Positions 23,829-36,359 of a stretch of DNA of 40,981 nucleotides are shown here, piece by piece (the stretch's first letter is position 1; every line of letters begins with the position of its first letter). Below the pieces are notes generated by a model that had not been told where the DNA came from, ran no database searches, and worked only from the letters and a program-made list of their open reading frames with translations. Source of the stretch: Bacteroidales bacterium (GTDB lineage Bacteria > Bacteroidota > Bacteroidia > Bacteroidales > UBA10428). The position numbers and the translations under genes are program-made. The stretch lies in the NCBI GenBank assembly GCA_016930375.1, contig JAFGGU010000050.1:1-40981 (forward strand), given 5' to 3'.

Positions 23829-25061
23829 TTAGAGATCAAGCAGTACCTGGTTTTTGAGAATATCATCCAGTGTTTCGCGCTCACGGATCAGGTAATCTTT
23901 GCCTTCATGTATCAAAACCTCGGGTGGCCTCAAACGCGAATTATAGTTGGATGCCATGGTAAAACAATAGGCTCCTGCATTCAGGAACGCCAGATAATCA
24001 CCTTCGCGGACATCATGGATTTTTCGGTTCCAGCCGAAGGTGTCGGTTTCACAAATATAACCGACGACCGTGTATATCCGGATTTTTCCTTTGGGATTGG
24101 ATACATTGATAATCTGGTGATAGGCATCATAAAACATGGGGCGTATCAGATGATTCAATCCGGTATCAAGTCCGGCAAAAACCGTTGATAGCGTTTGCTT
24201 GATCACATTCACCCTGGCAAATAAATAACCTGCTTCGCTCACCAGGAATTTACCGGGTTCAAATATCAGTGTCAGGTCCCGGCCGTATTCTTTGCAGAAT
24301 TTCTTAAAGAGCCGTGACAGGTCCTTGCCGAGACTTTCGATATTGGTAAAATAATCATCGGGTTTATAGGGTACCTTGAAACCGCTTCCGAAATCAACAT
24401 AGTCAAGATCAGGGAATTCCCTGGCAACATTGAGCATGATTTCGGCTCCCCTCAGAAAAACTTCCACGTCGAGTATGTCTGAACCGGTATGCATGTGCAG
24501 ACCTTCCACATGGATATTGGTGGCCTCGACTACCCGGTGAACATGCGGCATCTGGTAAATTGAAATTCCAAATTTGGAATCGATATGACCTGTAGATATT
24601 TTATTGTTACCTCCTGCCAGAATGTGCGGGTTAATGCGGATACAAACCGGTATTTTATCACCATGTATATTTCCGAACTGTTCCAGTATCGAAATATTGT
24701 CGATATTGATCTTAACGCCCAGCTTAACACCCTCGAGAATTTCTTCAATGGAAACGCAATTGGGTGTAAATATGATATCCTGAGGCTGGAAGCCGGCTTT
24801 AAGACCAAGTTGCACCTCCTGAATGGACACTGCATCGAGACCGCTGCCAATATTCTTAAAGAATCGCAATACGTTCAGGTTATTCAGGGCCTTGCAGGCA
24901 AAATTTATTCTTACATGGATATCCTTGAATGCATGAAGCATTTTTTCATATTGCTGCTTCATTTTGGATGTCTGGTAAATGTAAACCGGTGATCCGTACT
25001 TTTCCACCAGTTCAACTACGTCAACACCATCAATCTGGTATCGGTTGTGTACTAAATTCAT
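23829..25061 (-). CDS. lysA: diaminopimelate decarboxylase
   Basis: This is a 410-residue fold-type III PLP enzyme making L-lysine from meso-diaminopimelate. The PLP lysine is Lys57 in NFACKALNN, followed by GLHMHTGSD, FEPGKFLVSEAG, the substrate-specificity Cys in YICETDTFG and GAYCFTMASNYNSRLRP. The length is typical. The nearby putrescine genes raise the question of carboxynorspermidine or ornithine decarboxylase, but the SNYNSRLRPPEVL ending and the overall pattern fit LysA best. Confidence 0.9.
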   Translation of the reverse strand: MNLVHNRYQIDGVDVVELVEKYGSPVYIYQTSKMKQQYEKMLHAFKDIHVRINFACKALNNLNVLRFFKNIGSGLDAVSIQEVQLGLKAGFQPQDIIFTPNCVSIEEILEGVKLGVKINIDNISILEQFGNIHGDKIPVCIRINPHILAGGNNKISTGHIDSKFGISIYQMPHVHRVVEATNIHVEGLHMHTGSDILDVEVFLRGAEIMLNVAREFPDLDYVDFGSGFKVPYKPDDYFTNIESLGKDLSRLFKKFCKEYGRDLTLIFEPGKFLVSEAGYLFARVNVIKQTLSTVFAGLDTGLNHLIRPMFYDAYHQIINVSNPKGKIRIYTVVGYICETDTFGWNRKIHDVREGDYLAFLNAGAYCFTMASNYNSRLRPPEVLIHEGKDYLIRERETLDDILKNQVLLDL

Positions 25062-25090
25062 CTTTACTGGTAATGTGTATGTCAGATTAA

Positions 25091-26956
25091 CTATTTTTTA
25101 CGTGTTCTCTGATTGGCCTGTTTTGACATTTCCTCGAGTCGTTTCTGGAAATTTGATTTTTTCACTGGTTTGGACTTTTTTTCTTCAATCTTCCTGAGAA
25201 TTTCCTTTTCATCGATCATTTGTTTGAAAAAATAATTCTGACCAATGGTGATCATGTTGGCAAGGAAGTAATAATAGGTAAGACCTGAAGACAAGTTATT
25301 CAGCATGAACAGGAACATAACCGGCATTATGTACATCATGGTTTTCATACCCGGCATCTGTTGCGTGGTAGCGCTGGTATCACTCATTTTCATGCTTATT
25401 ATGGTCGATATGGTCATGAGGAGGTTAAAGAGGCTCAGATGGTCTCCCAGGAGAGGGATATTGGTACTCCAGGTAAGTATGGGATCATAGGTCGACAGGT
25501 CCTTGGCCCAAAGGAATGCCTCCTGACGCAGTTCAATAGAGGTGGGGAAGAACCTGAACATGGCAAAAAGGATGGGGAACTGAAGCAGCATGGGCAGACA
25601 TCCTCCCATGGGACTGATACCGGCTTTTTTGTAAAGTGCCATGGTAGCCTGCTGTCTTTCAACTTCCTTGCCCTTGGGGTACTTGGCAGTAAGCTCATCT
25701 ACCTGGGGTTTTAAAACCTTCATCCTCGCTTGCGATAGATAGGATTTATAGGTAAGCGGCAGTAAAGCAACTTTAATGATGATTGTAAGAAGAAGAATGA
25801 TCAGGCCATAGTTACCGATGAACCGGCTTAGCCAGTCGAAAATAGGTATAATCACGAACCTGTTAATCCAGGAGATAATGCCTTTTCCAACCGATACGAG
25901 CTCTTCCAGTTTATACTCCTTGTATTTCTTAAGCAGTTTGAATTTATTGGGTCCGAAAAACATTTTCATTTTCAGTGTTTCTCGATCCAAACGTTGAAAG
26001 GGTATACCCAGTTCAGCCCTGAAATTTTTGAGGTATTTGCTTTCCTCCGGCAGTGAAGTGGATTTTACCAGGGCATTGGAGAAAGCCTCATCTGCAATAA
26101 TCACCGAGGAAAAAAACTGGTTCTTAAAGGCAACCCATTCCACCTGGGTGGGTATGTCCTGCTGCTGAACATCCTTGTTTGCACCGGCTCTGAAAAAATC
26201 AACATCTTCCTTGTGATGCCGGAAGTACAGGGAGGTATACTGAATCTCATTTTTCTTAAGCTGTTCATGCTGCGGGATGTTGGCTTCCCAGGTCAAATCG
26301 AGCGCAGATGGATCACGGGTCACTATATCCTTCATCCCAACCAGATGGATGTTAAATCCTACCATATAACTGCCGGGTTCCAGAACATAGCTGTACTCAA
26401 TGTATTTACCTTCATTCACGGTGAGTTTCATGATAAGGCTGTCGCGCTGCACTGTTGCATTGCGGGCAAGAGAGTCAACCGCACCGAAATACAATTCATT
26501 GGTTGAAACAGGCTTATTCTGGTTATAAAACATAAGTCCGAATTGGGTTGAATCCCCATCAAACAATATCACAGGCTGCCTGTTAAAGTCTTTGTATTCT
26601 TTCAGCTCCACGGAATAGGGTCTGCCTCCTTTGCTTGAAACAGTAAGTTTTATAAGATCATTCTCTATAACGTAGAATTTATTTTCACCTGCTGCTGTTG
26701 CGGCAAATTCACCCAATTCACTTTCAAGTTTCTGCGTATCGAATGAATCGGGCGCAGTAATGCTTTGTGGAATGGTGTCCACCTGAAAGCTTCGGCCGAT
26801 GGTATCAGCCAGAATTCTTGCCTGTTCCGCAATTCTGGCAGAATCAGCACGCCGTCTTTGTTCCTCCAGTTCCTTTTTGTCTGGCGCCTGAAATACCCCC
26901 CAAATTATTAAAATGGCTGCTATCAGTAAGATACCAAAAATTGAGTTTTTATCCAT
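25091..26956 (-). CDS. yidC: membrane protein insertase YidC
   Basis: This is a 621-residue Bacteroidetes-type YidC. It has an N-terminal anchor (about 5-22), a large periplasmic beta domain (about 80-350) and a C-terminal five-helix insertase core starting near FVIIPIFDWLSRFIGNYGL, including the amphipathic linker LTYKSYLSQARMK and PMGGCLPMLLQFPILFAMF. The basic tail (SKPVKKSNFQKRLEEM...RTRKK) can contact ribosomes. It helps SecYEG substrates and small membrane proteins insert. It follows pyrG by 41 nt. Confidence 0.96.
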   Translation of the reverse strand: MDKNSIFGILLIAAILIIWGVFQAPDKKELEEQRRRADSARIAEQARILADTIGRSFQVDTIPQSITAPDSFDTQKLESELGEFAATAAGENKFYVIENDLIKLTVSSKGGRPYSVELKEYKDFNRQPVILFDGDSTQFGLMFYNQNKPVSTNELYFGAVDSLARNATVQRDSLIMKLTVNEGKYIEYSYVLEPGSYMVGFNIHLVGMKDIVTRDPSALDLTWEANIPQHEQLKKNEIQYTSLYFRHHKEDVDFFRAGANKDVQQQDIPTQVEWVAFKNQFFSSVIIADEAFSNALVKSTSLPEESKYLKNFRAELGIPFQRLDRETLKMKMFFGPNKFKLLKKYKEYKLEELVSVGKGIISWINRFVIIPIFDWLSRFIGNYGLIILLLTIIIKVALLPLTYKSYLSQARMKVLKPQVDELTAKYPKGKEVERQQATMALYKKAGISPMGGCLPMLLQFPILFAMFRFFPTSIELRQEAFLWAKDLSTYDPILTWSTNIPLLGDHLSLFNLLMTISTIISMKMSDTSATTQQMPGMKTMMYIMPVMFLFMLNNLSSGLTYYYFLANMITIGQNYFFKQMIDEKEILRKIEEKKSKPVKKSNFQKRLEEMSKQANQRTRKK

Positions 26957-26997
26957 TAGTTATGCTTTAACTTAGTATAGTTTTATGTTCAATAGGA

Positions 26998-30692
<3,695 letters not shown>

Positions 30693-30846
30693 TTACAGTA
30701 ATTTATCAAAAAAACCACCCTGTGAAAACAAAGTACGAAAATATACATTAATGACTAATAGTCAAAGTTTTTTAGTTGAAATATGGCCTATTTACAGGCT
30801 TCCTTCAACAATTGCGTCGTAAGTGGTTGTTTTGATTATAGATAAG

Positions 30847-31221
30847 CTACTCAGATACCAGCCAGTCTTTGGCTTCTTCGACGGTATCAAAAACATGCAG
30901 GTTCATTTGTGTAATGGTCTGAACAATCCTGAGCAGGATCTTTTTTCCACCGGTAATACCAACGACGGCTTCTCTGGCAGTGAGTTCCTTGGTGTGTTTA
31001 CCGGCTTTTTTGATTTCTTCAAGAACTTCACCGTAAACAAAGCTTCCGGAAAAGTCAACGAGCATAAGGAGATTTTTTTTACCTTCCGCTTTTACTTTCT
31101 CCCGGAAAGAATTGGTTTGTTTTATCGTGGTTAGAAATTCTTCATTGGTTTTAATGTTGGTATAATCAACAAAGTAGATCATCTTACCCTTGTGTTCAAT
31201 AAATCTTGCACCTTCAGCCAT
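30847..31221 (-). CDS. STAS/SpoIIAA-like small protein
   Basis: This protein has 124 residues from ATG 31221; the longer frame from TTG 31254 adds a poor leader. The alternating beta-alpha pattern (MIYFVDYTNI, NLLMLVDFSGSF, AVVGITGGKKILLRIV, HVFDTVEEAKDWLV) fits the STAS-like/SpoIIAA-like fold. It lacks the conserved phosphorylatable Ser-Ser of anti-anti-sigma factors in the expected place. It stands alone between the DUF349 gene and cysH. The function is unknown. Confidence 0.7.
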   Translation of the reverse strand: MAEGARFIEHKGKMIYFVDYTNIKTNEEFLTTIKQTNSFREKVKAEGKKNLLMLVDFSGSFVYGEVLEEIKKAGKHTKELTAREAVVGITGGKKILLRIVQTITQMNLHVFDTVEEAKDWLVSE

Positions 31222-31302
31222 ATCTGTTATTATTGGTAATTTAAATACGTACAAAGCCAGTTTAGGTTTCCTAATCCGCTTCTGAATTAATAATTTCTTA
31301 TA

Positions 31303-32010
31303 CTAGGTACCTTTAATATGCAATCCGCATTCCTTATGACCCTGATCCTCCCACCACCATCTGCCGGCTCGCGTATCTTCACCGGGATTAATGGCTCTTG
31401 TACAAGGTTGGCATCCAATGCTGGGAAATCCCTTATCGTGAAGTTCATTATAGGGCACCTGGTATTTACGGATATAATCCCATACCATTTTCTCTGACCA
31501 GCTGTTAAGAGGATTAATTTTTATCAACTGATACGTTTCGTCCCATTCAATTACATTTGTATTGAACCGGTTCAGGGTTTGATCTTTCCTTATGCCGGTT
31601 ATCCAGGCTTGCATTCCGTGCAACGCACGTTTCAGGGGTTCAAGCTTACGGAGCTGGCAGCATAACTTGCGATTCTCAATACTCTTATAAAAAAGATTAA
31701 TGCCTTTTTCCTTTACCATTTTTTGAACCTGCCTGTAATCAGGAAAAAAAACCTCGATAACGGTTTTATAGCGCTGGCAGGTGTCATGGATGAGATTCAG
31801 TGTTTCAGGGAATAACCTTCCGGTATCCAGGGTAAAGATCCTGATCGACGAATTGATCTTCACCAGCATATCAGTCAGTACCTGGTCTTCGGCGCCCATA
31901 CTTGAGGAAAGGCAAAGCCGGTCGCCAAACTCAGAGGTGAAAAACTCCAGCAATTCATGAGGGGTTGCCTTTGCAAAGCGATCATTCCATTCTGCTATTC
32001 GGGTATCCAT
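31303..32010 (-). CDS. cysH: adenylyl-sulfate (APS) reductase, CysH family
   Basis: This 235-residue enzyme of assimilatory sulfate reduction makes sulfite from APS (or PAPS) with thioredoxin. The P-loop-like SSSMGAEDQVL and FTLDTGRLFPET are present. Cys117-Cys118 and Cys200-x2-Cys203 are the four ligands of a [4Fe-4S] cluster, which marks the APS-reducing type. Cys228 in the ECGLH tail is the catalytic residue. No other sulfate assimilation genes are in the window. Confidence 0.93.
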   Translation of the reverse strand: MDTRIAEWNDRFAKATPHELLEFFTSEFGDRLCLSSSMGAEDQVLTDMLVKINSSIRIFTLDTGRLFPETLNLIHDTCQRYKTVIEVFFPDYRQVQKMVKEKGINLFYKSIENRKLCCQLRKLEPLKRALHGMQAWITGIRKDQTLNRFNTNVIEWDETYQLIKINPLNSWSEKMVWDYIRKYQVPYNELHDKGFPSIGCQPCTRAINPGEDTRAGRWWWEDQGHKECGLHIKGT

Positions 32011-32035
32011 GTTGTTACTGGTTTAATTGTACTTT

Positions 32036-32782
32036 TTACTGATGAAACTGCCGGTATATATTCTTTATTTCAGGTTCGTCATTCAGGGAATCCAGTTTAT
32101 CAATGCGGCCGCACTCGAACCACTGCGAGTGGTCATGTTCGAACCCCATAATGCGGTGAACCGGAGCAAGCCTTAAATAAACATCAACAATCGAAAACCT
32201 GCCCTGTTCGGTGATGTGTTCAAAAATCGCCGGATTCAACAGGTGAATTGTGCTGAAGGCCATTTTCAGCTGATCCTGAACCGGCCTTACCATGCGACAC
32301 TCACCGTTTATATTATTGTACCATCCGCACAGGCGGTATTCCGTATCAAAAAGGAAATCACGTGTAGATTTGCGGTGTTTCACGGCCAGTGTTACCAGTG
32401 CTGAAACCTTTTCATGAAATTGAACCATCTCATGAAGGTTGAGATCGGTGATCACATCGGACGATGTTAACAGAAACGGCTTGCCATCGTCAAAGAACCA
32501 GCCGGCCTTGTGCAGACCTCCTCCTGTATCCAGCAGTTCATCAGTTTCATCAGAAAACTCGATCCGAAGTCCGAAAGCATTGTTCTTTCTGATAAAGTCA
32601 ACAATCTGACCGCCCAGGTGATGAATATTGATAATGATCTCATCAACCCCGAAGTATTTCAGGTAGAGGATGGTATGCTCCAGAAGCGCCATTCCCTGTA
32701 CCTCGATCAGTGCTTTTGGCTTTTTTTCGGTAAGCGGAAGCAAACGTGTTCCCAAACCTGCCGCCAGAATCATAGCTTTCAT
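32036..32782 (-). CDS. sugar-1-phosphate nucleotidyltransferase, MurU-like
   Basis: This 248-residue protein has the NTP-transferase start MILAAGLGTRLLPLTEKKPKAL and a sugar-phosphate loop around DTGGGLHKAG and TSSDVITDL. The short, single-domain form resembles MurU, which makes UDP-MurNAc from MurNAc-1-phosphate in cell-wall recycling. The adjacent upstream gene encodes an AmgK-like sugar kinase (5 nt gap), which in the pseudomonad route supplies exactly that substrate. A GlcNAc-1-P or mannose-1-P transferase role is possible. Confidence 0.8.
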   Translation of the reverse strand: MKAMILAAGLGTRLLPLTEKKPKALIEVQGMALLEHTILYLKYFGVDEIIINIHHLGGQIVDFIRKNNAFGLRIEFSDETDELLDTGGGLHKAGWFFDDGKPFLLTSSDVITDLNLHEMVQFHEKVSALVTLAVKHRKSTRDFLFDTEYRLCGWYNNINGECRMVRPVQDQLKMAFSTIHLLNPAIFEHITEQGRFSIVDVYLRLAPVHRIMGFEHDHSQWFECGRIDKLDSLNDEPEIKNIYRQFHQ

Positions 32783-32787
32783 ACCAC

Positions 32788-34218
32788 TCAGCCCTTGTCA
32801 AGTTCATGATGCGTAACAACAATATGGATGGCATATTTGTTTTTCAGGTAAGATGAAAGTCTTTCTGCCATGAATACAGACCGATGCTGTCCTCCTGTGC
32901 ATCCATAGTTTACCATCAGACTTTTAAATCCCCGGCCGAGATATACCTTCACCGTCTGTTCAATGATATTCAAGGTGTTCATGAAAAATTCCATGACATC
33001 AGCCTTGCTTTCCAGAAAATCGATCACCGGTTGATCCTTACCCGTGAATTCTTTGAATTGTTCATACCTGCCGGGATTGTCGAGCGCCCTGCAATCAAAA
33101 ACAAAGCCGCCGCCATGTCCCGAATTATCCTGTGGAATGCCGTTTTTAAAAGCGAAACTGCTTATTGTAACGGTAAAAGTATCATGACTGATCTCATATT
33201 CCTTGATTTTAGGCAGTTTAATCAATTTTTCAAATACGCCAGGGAGACTTGTAAGGTGAAGAGGCAAAGGTTTATGTTGCATGAGCCATGAAAGGGTTTT
33301 AACCGCATAGGGCAAACTTTGCAGGAACAAGGGTTTTCGCTCTATGTATCCCCGGAAACCATAGGCTCCCATGGCTTGCATAAGCCGGAGATAAACAAAG
33401 CCATAATAGTATTCCAGGAATTCATCGGGTTTAAACCAGTCAAAAGCCTCACTGTATACCGAAAGGTAGTGTTCCAGCAGTTCCTGCCGGATATCATCTG
33501 AAAGCTTTGTTTTGGCTTCAAATAATAAGGAGGCCAGGTCATACTGCAAGGGGCCCTTTCTTCCTCCCTGGAAATCAATGAAGTAAAGTTCATTCTGGTG
33601 AAGCATGATGTTTCGCGATTGGAAATCTCTGAACATAAATGAGTTTCGATCTGCTTCAATCAGCCAGTGCACAATTTTTAAAAAATCATCTTCCAGATCC
33701 TGCTCAAAGAAATCAATCCTGAGCGGTTTGAGAAGACAGTATTTGAAGTAATTCATATCCCACATCATGCTTTGAACATCAAACTCAGAGCGGGGATAAC
33801 AAATGGAGTAATTGATTTCCCGGGTTGCGTGCACCTGCAAACCCGGCATGGCATCAATCACACGCCGGTAAATCATGCGAATCTTCTCCTCACTGTCCTC
33901 ATTTTTACGGATCAGCGAAAGGTATTCCAGCAAAGTTACATCACCCAGATCCTGTTCGAGGTATATATGTTTCTCAAGATCCTCGGCATATATTTCAGGT
34001 ACGCGGTTACCGGTTCCAAGGAGGTGCCTGTTGAGGTAAATAAAGGCCTGGTTCTCACGGTTATCACTGTTGTACACGCCCATCACGTGGCGATTACCGG
34101 AAATGATCCGAAAATAGCGCCTGTAAGATCCCGACTCGGGCAGGGGAATAATGGATTCAGCTTTCGTACTACTCCAGTGCTGATAGAGTTCATCCAGTAA
34201 ATAAACAGGATCCTTCAT
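32788..34218 (-). CDS. AmgK-like phosphotransferase fused to a RapZ C-terminal domain
   Basis: This is a 476-residue two-domain protein. Residues about 1-330 are an aminoglycoside-phosphotransferase-fold kinase: the catalytic loop FRDFQSRN gives Asp198 and Asn203, and FIDFQGGR gives metal-binding Asp215. This is the fold of AmgK, which phosphorylates MurNAc and GlcNAc at C1. Residues about 346-476 match the RapZ C-terminal domain: VTISSFAFKNGIP, FVFDCRALDNPGRYEQF, TGKDQPV and NYGCTGGQHRSV (437-448). In E. coli RapZ this domain binds glucosamine-6-phosphate; the N-terminal P-loop kinase-like domain of RapZ is absent here. With MurU downstream, a kinase gated by an amino-sugar phosphate is a reasonable inference. 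Confidence 0.85.
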   Translation of the reverse strand: MKDPVYLLDELYQHWSSTKAESIIPLPESGSYRRYFRIISGNRHVMGVYNSDNRENQAFIYLNRHLLGTGNRVPEIYAEDLEKHIYLEQDLGDVTLLEYLSLIRKNEDSEEKIRMIYRRVIDAMPGLQVHATREINYSICYPRSEFDVQSMMWDMNYFKYCLLKPLRIDFFEQDLEDDFLKIVHWLIEADRNSFMFRDFQSRNIMLHQNELYFIDFQGGRKGPLQYDLASLLFEAKTKLSDDIRQELLEHYLSVYSEAFDWFKPDEFLEYYYGFVYLRLMQAMGAYGFRGYIERKPLFLQSLPYAVKTLSWLMQHKPLPLHLTSLPGVFEKLIKLPKIKEYEISHDTFTVTISSFAFKNGIPQDNSGHGGGFVFDCRALDNPGRYEQFKEFTGKDQPVIDFLESKADVMEFFMNTLNIIEQTVKVYLGRGFKSLMVNYGCTGGQHRSVFMAERLSSYLKNKYAIHIVVTHHELDKG

Positions 34219-34237
34219 TCATTCATATATTGAAGAA

Positions 34238-35659
34238 TTATGAAATAGACAAGGCCTTTTCAACGATCAGGTCCCAGGCATTCTTTACGTGTTTTTTTTC
34301 AACCATGGTCTGGCTGACGGATATTCGGAGGGTATAGGATTCCCCAAGCTTGGTGTGCGAAATATACATCGTCCCGGTTTCGTTCACCGCCAGAAGCAAT
34401 CTCTCATTCATCCGGTTAAGTGTTTCTGTGTCATCCGTATCCAGGGGGTGAAATCTGAAACAAACCAGACTGAACAGGGCGGGTGCCATGATTTCGAAAT
34501 CCGGATGCTCTTCGATCCATGATTTCAGTTCACCGGCCAGTGCAATATGATTGCGGAGCTTTTCCTGAAGTCCGTTCAATCCGAATGACCGGATCACAAA
34601 CCATAGCTTGAGAGCCCTGAATCTTCTGCCCAGTTGTATCCCCCAGTTGGAATAATCATTAACATGCTCAGGTATCTGGGTTTTCAGATATTCCGGCACG
34701 AGTTTGAAAGTATTGATCAGGGTTTCGCTGTCTTTTACAAAATAGGCAGAACAATCGAAATTGGTAAACAGCCATTTGTGGGGATTAAACACAAAACTAT
34801 CAGCCTTTTCAATTCCTGCCAGCATCCAGCGGTATTCCGGAAGGATCAGCGCCGATCCGGCATAGGCGGCATCGACATGCAACCATACCTTGTATTTTTG
34901 ACAGATAACGGCGATATCCTCAAGGGGATCCACAGCTGTAGAACCTGTGGTGCCAAGGGCTGCAACGACACATACTGGCTTCAGTCCATTTTTGATATCC
35001 TTGAGGATAGCTGCTTCCAGAAATTCCGGTTTCATGCGATAAGCATCATCGTAGCCAATTTTTACCAGGTTGTTCCTTCCGATCCCGGCTATCTTGACTG
35101 CCTTTTCAACGGAGGAATGCGCTTCAGAAGAACAATATATCCGCATGGCGGCAGGATTTCTGAAGCCATCATAATTGATCCTGAAATCCGTTGATTTTTC
35201 CCTGGCAGATAAAATTGCACACAAAGTGGCCGTTGAAGCAGTATCCTGGATTACTCCCTCGAAACCTTCAGGAAGCCCGACCATTTTTTTCAACCAGATC
35301 ATCACGGCTTCTTCAAGCTCTGTTGCCGCAGGAGAGGTTTCCCATTTCATACATTGGGCTCCCAGGGCGGATGAGAGCATCTCAGCGAGCAGGGAAGGAA
35401 AACTTGCATTGGCCGGAAAATAGGCAAAAAAGGATGGATTCTGCCAATGGGTCATTCCGGGCATGATCAAACTTTCAAAATCGCCAAAGATGTTTTCCAT
35501 ACGCTCCGGTTCAAAAGGCGGTGAATCCGGTATGGCTGCGAACACCGAGCCGGGCTTGCAGGCTGCCTTAACCGGGTACTTTTCAATACCGGCATAATAA
35601 TCGGCAATCCAATCCACTATCTTATGAGCTTCCTTTCTGAATGATTCCGGTGAGTCCAT
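34238..35659 (-). CDS. group II PLP-dependent decarboxylase, aromatic-L-amino-acid decarboxylase-like
   Basis: This 473-residue enzyme of the DDC/TDC family has the PLP lysine Lys295 in FNPHKWLFTNFDCS, a ring-stacking His181 in SSEAHSSVEKA and Asp263 in WLHVDAAYAGSA. The N-terminal HWQNPSFFAYFPAN and MKWETSPAATELE motifs are typical of aromatic amino acid decarboxylases. Likely substrates are Trp, Tyr, Phe or DOPA, giving arylalkylamines; sequence alone does not decide which. It lies 19 nt upstream of the AmgK-RapZ gene. Product amines could be acceptors for an acyltransferase of the 15-kb cluster, but nothing links them directly. Confidence 0.88.
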   Translation of the reverse strand: MDSPESFRKEAHKIVDWIADYYAGIEKYPVKAACKPGSVFAAIPDSPPFEPERMENIFGDFESLIMPGMTHWQNPSFFAYFPANASFPSLLAEMLSSALGAQCMKWETSPAATELEEAVMIWLKKMVGLPEGFEGVIQDTASTATLCAILSAREKSTDFRINYDGFRNPAAMRIYCSSEAHSSVEKAVKIAGIGRNNLVKIGYDDAYRMKPEFLEAAILKDIKNGLKPVCVVAALGTTGSTAVDPLEDIAVICQKYKVWLHVDAAYAGSALILPEYRWMLAGIEKADSFVFNPHKWLFTNFDCSAYFVKDSETLINTFKLVPEYLKTQIPEHVNDYSNWGIQLGRRFRALKLWFVIRSFGLNGLQEKLRNHIALAGELKSWIEEHPDFEIMAPALFSLVCFRFHPLDTDDTETLNRMNERLLLAVNETGTMYISHTKLGESYTLRISVSQTMVEKKHVKNAWDLIVEKALSIS

Positions 35660-35785
35660 GATTTTTTACCTTTTTTCTTGAACGGGGGCTAAAAATAATG
35701 AAAATAATGGCCAATATTAAATAATTTTGAATTGTGCTGCGGATTTAATATTTTTAGAACATGAAGTTTCTCACAACCCAAGACT

Positions 35786-36241
35786 ATGCACATTGAATTG
35801 TACAATGCTGATTTATTGAACTTCGTGGAGTTCAACCTGACAGGGGATAATGACAATTACCACAGATGCGACGAAGAATCAAAATACCTTGAAAGTGCGG
35901 TATTTTACCTTTTCCAGCCCTGTTTCGAAGAGGCCAATAAAACGTATGACTATTTTGCAGGAACCAAGTACAATTCCCGTAAAATTATAGTTTTAAGGAA
36001 TGAATTAATTGCCAACCTTCAGCAATTTGAATCCCTGCCTGACAGCCGTGAATTTGTAAACCTGATCAACAGCCGTTTTATGGGAAGAGATTTTATTGCC
36101 GAGCTTGAGGTTGAAGATTCTCAGTGGATCACCTACTGGAAGGAATACAACCGAAAAATCATCGGCGTAAACAAAGACCTGATAGAATTGGTTGAAAAAT
36201 GCGCGTTTGAGGAGAGGGTATTGTGGGTGATTGGGTATTAA
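35786..36241 (+). CDS. uncharacterised 151-residue protein
   Basis: I do not recognise this protein. It is soluble and acidic, without a signal peptide or membrane segment. It is rich in aromatic residues and helical in pattern; features are EESKYLESAVFYLFQPCFEEANKTYDYF and ITYWKEYNRKIIG. The reading frame is long and its codon use resembles its neighbours', and it stands alone on the plus strand, divergent from the decarboxylase gene. An ATG at 35761 opens only an 11-codon frame, so 35786 is the likely start. The ribosome site is weak. Confidence 0.65.
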   Translation: MHIELYNADLLNFVEFNLTGDNDNYHRCDEESKYLESAVFYLFQPCFEEANKTYDYFAGTKYNSRKIIVLRNELIANLQQFESLPDSREFVNLINSRFMGRDFIAELEVEDSQWITYWKEYNRKIIGVNKDLIELVEKCAFEERVLWVIGY

Positions 36242-36259
36242 AATCCAGGTTGTCAATAA

Positions 36260-36337
36260 GCAATAAAAAAAGCGTAGTTGCAAACTACGCTTAGCAGAGC
36301 AATAAAAAAAGCGTAGTTAAAAACTACGCTTAGCAAT
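36260..36337 (-). terminator. tandemly duplicated terminator (two 39-bp copies)
   Basis: Each copy holds AAGCGTAGTT and AACTACGCTT arms around a 1-3 nt loop, preceded by a run of seven A. On the minus strand each is a hairpin followed by seven T, placed right after the BON-SH3 gene. The copies (36260-36298 and 36299-36337) differ mainly in the loop (GCA versus AAA) and the last two bases. The plus-strand gene also ends just before, so the hairpins may stop both transcripts. Confidence 0.8.
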
Positions 36338-36359
36338 TTGTACTTATAAAATTTTTATT

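Noticed and set aside
23829-25061. Carboxynorspermidine or ornithine decarboxylase
   Set aside because: The nearby putrescine genes made this tempting, but the motifs and C-terminal pattern match diaminopimelate decarboxylase.
30847-31254. TTG start at 31254 for the STAS-like protein
   Set aside because: The added 11 residues look like leader sequence; ATG 31221 begins at a natural protein start.
32788-34218. Genuine RapZ RNase adapter
   Set aside because: Only the C-terminal domain matches; the N-terminal half is an aminoglycoside-phosphotransferase-type kinase, not the P-loop domain of RapZ.
36260-36337. CRISPR-like repeat
   Set aside because: Only two directly adjoining copies, no spacer, and each copy is a hairpin with a T-tract, so it is a duplicated terminator.
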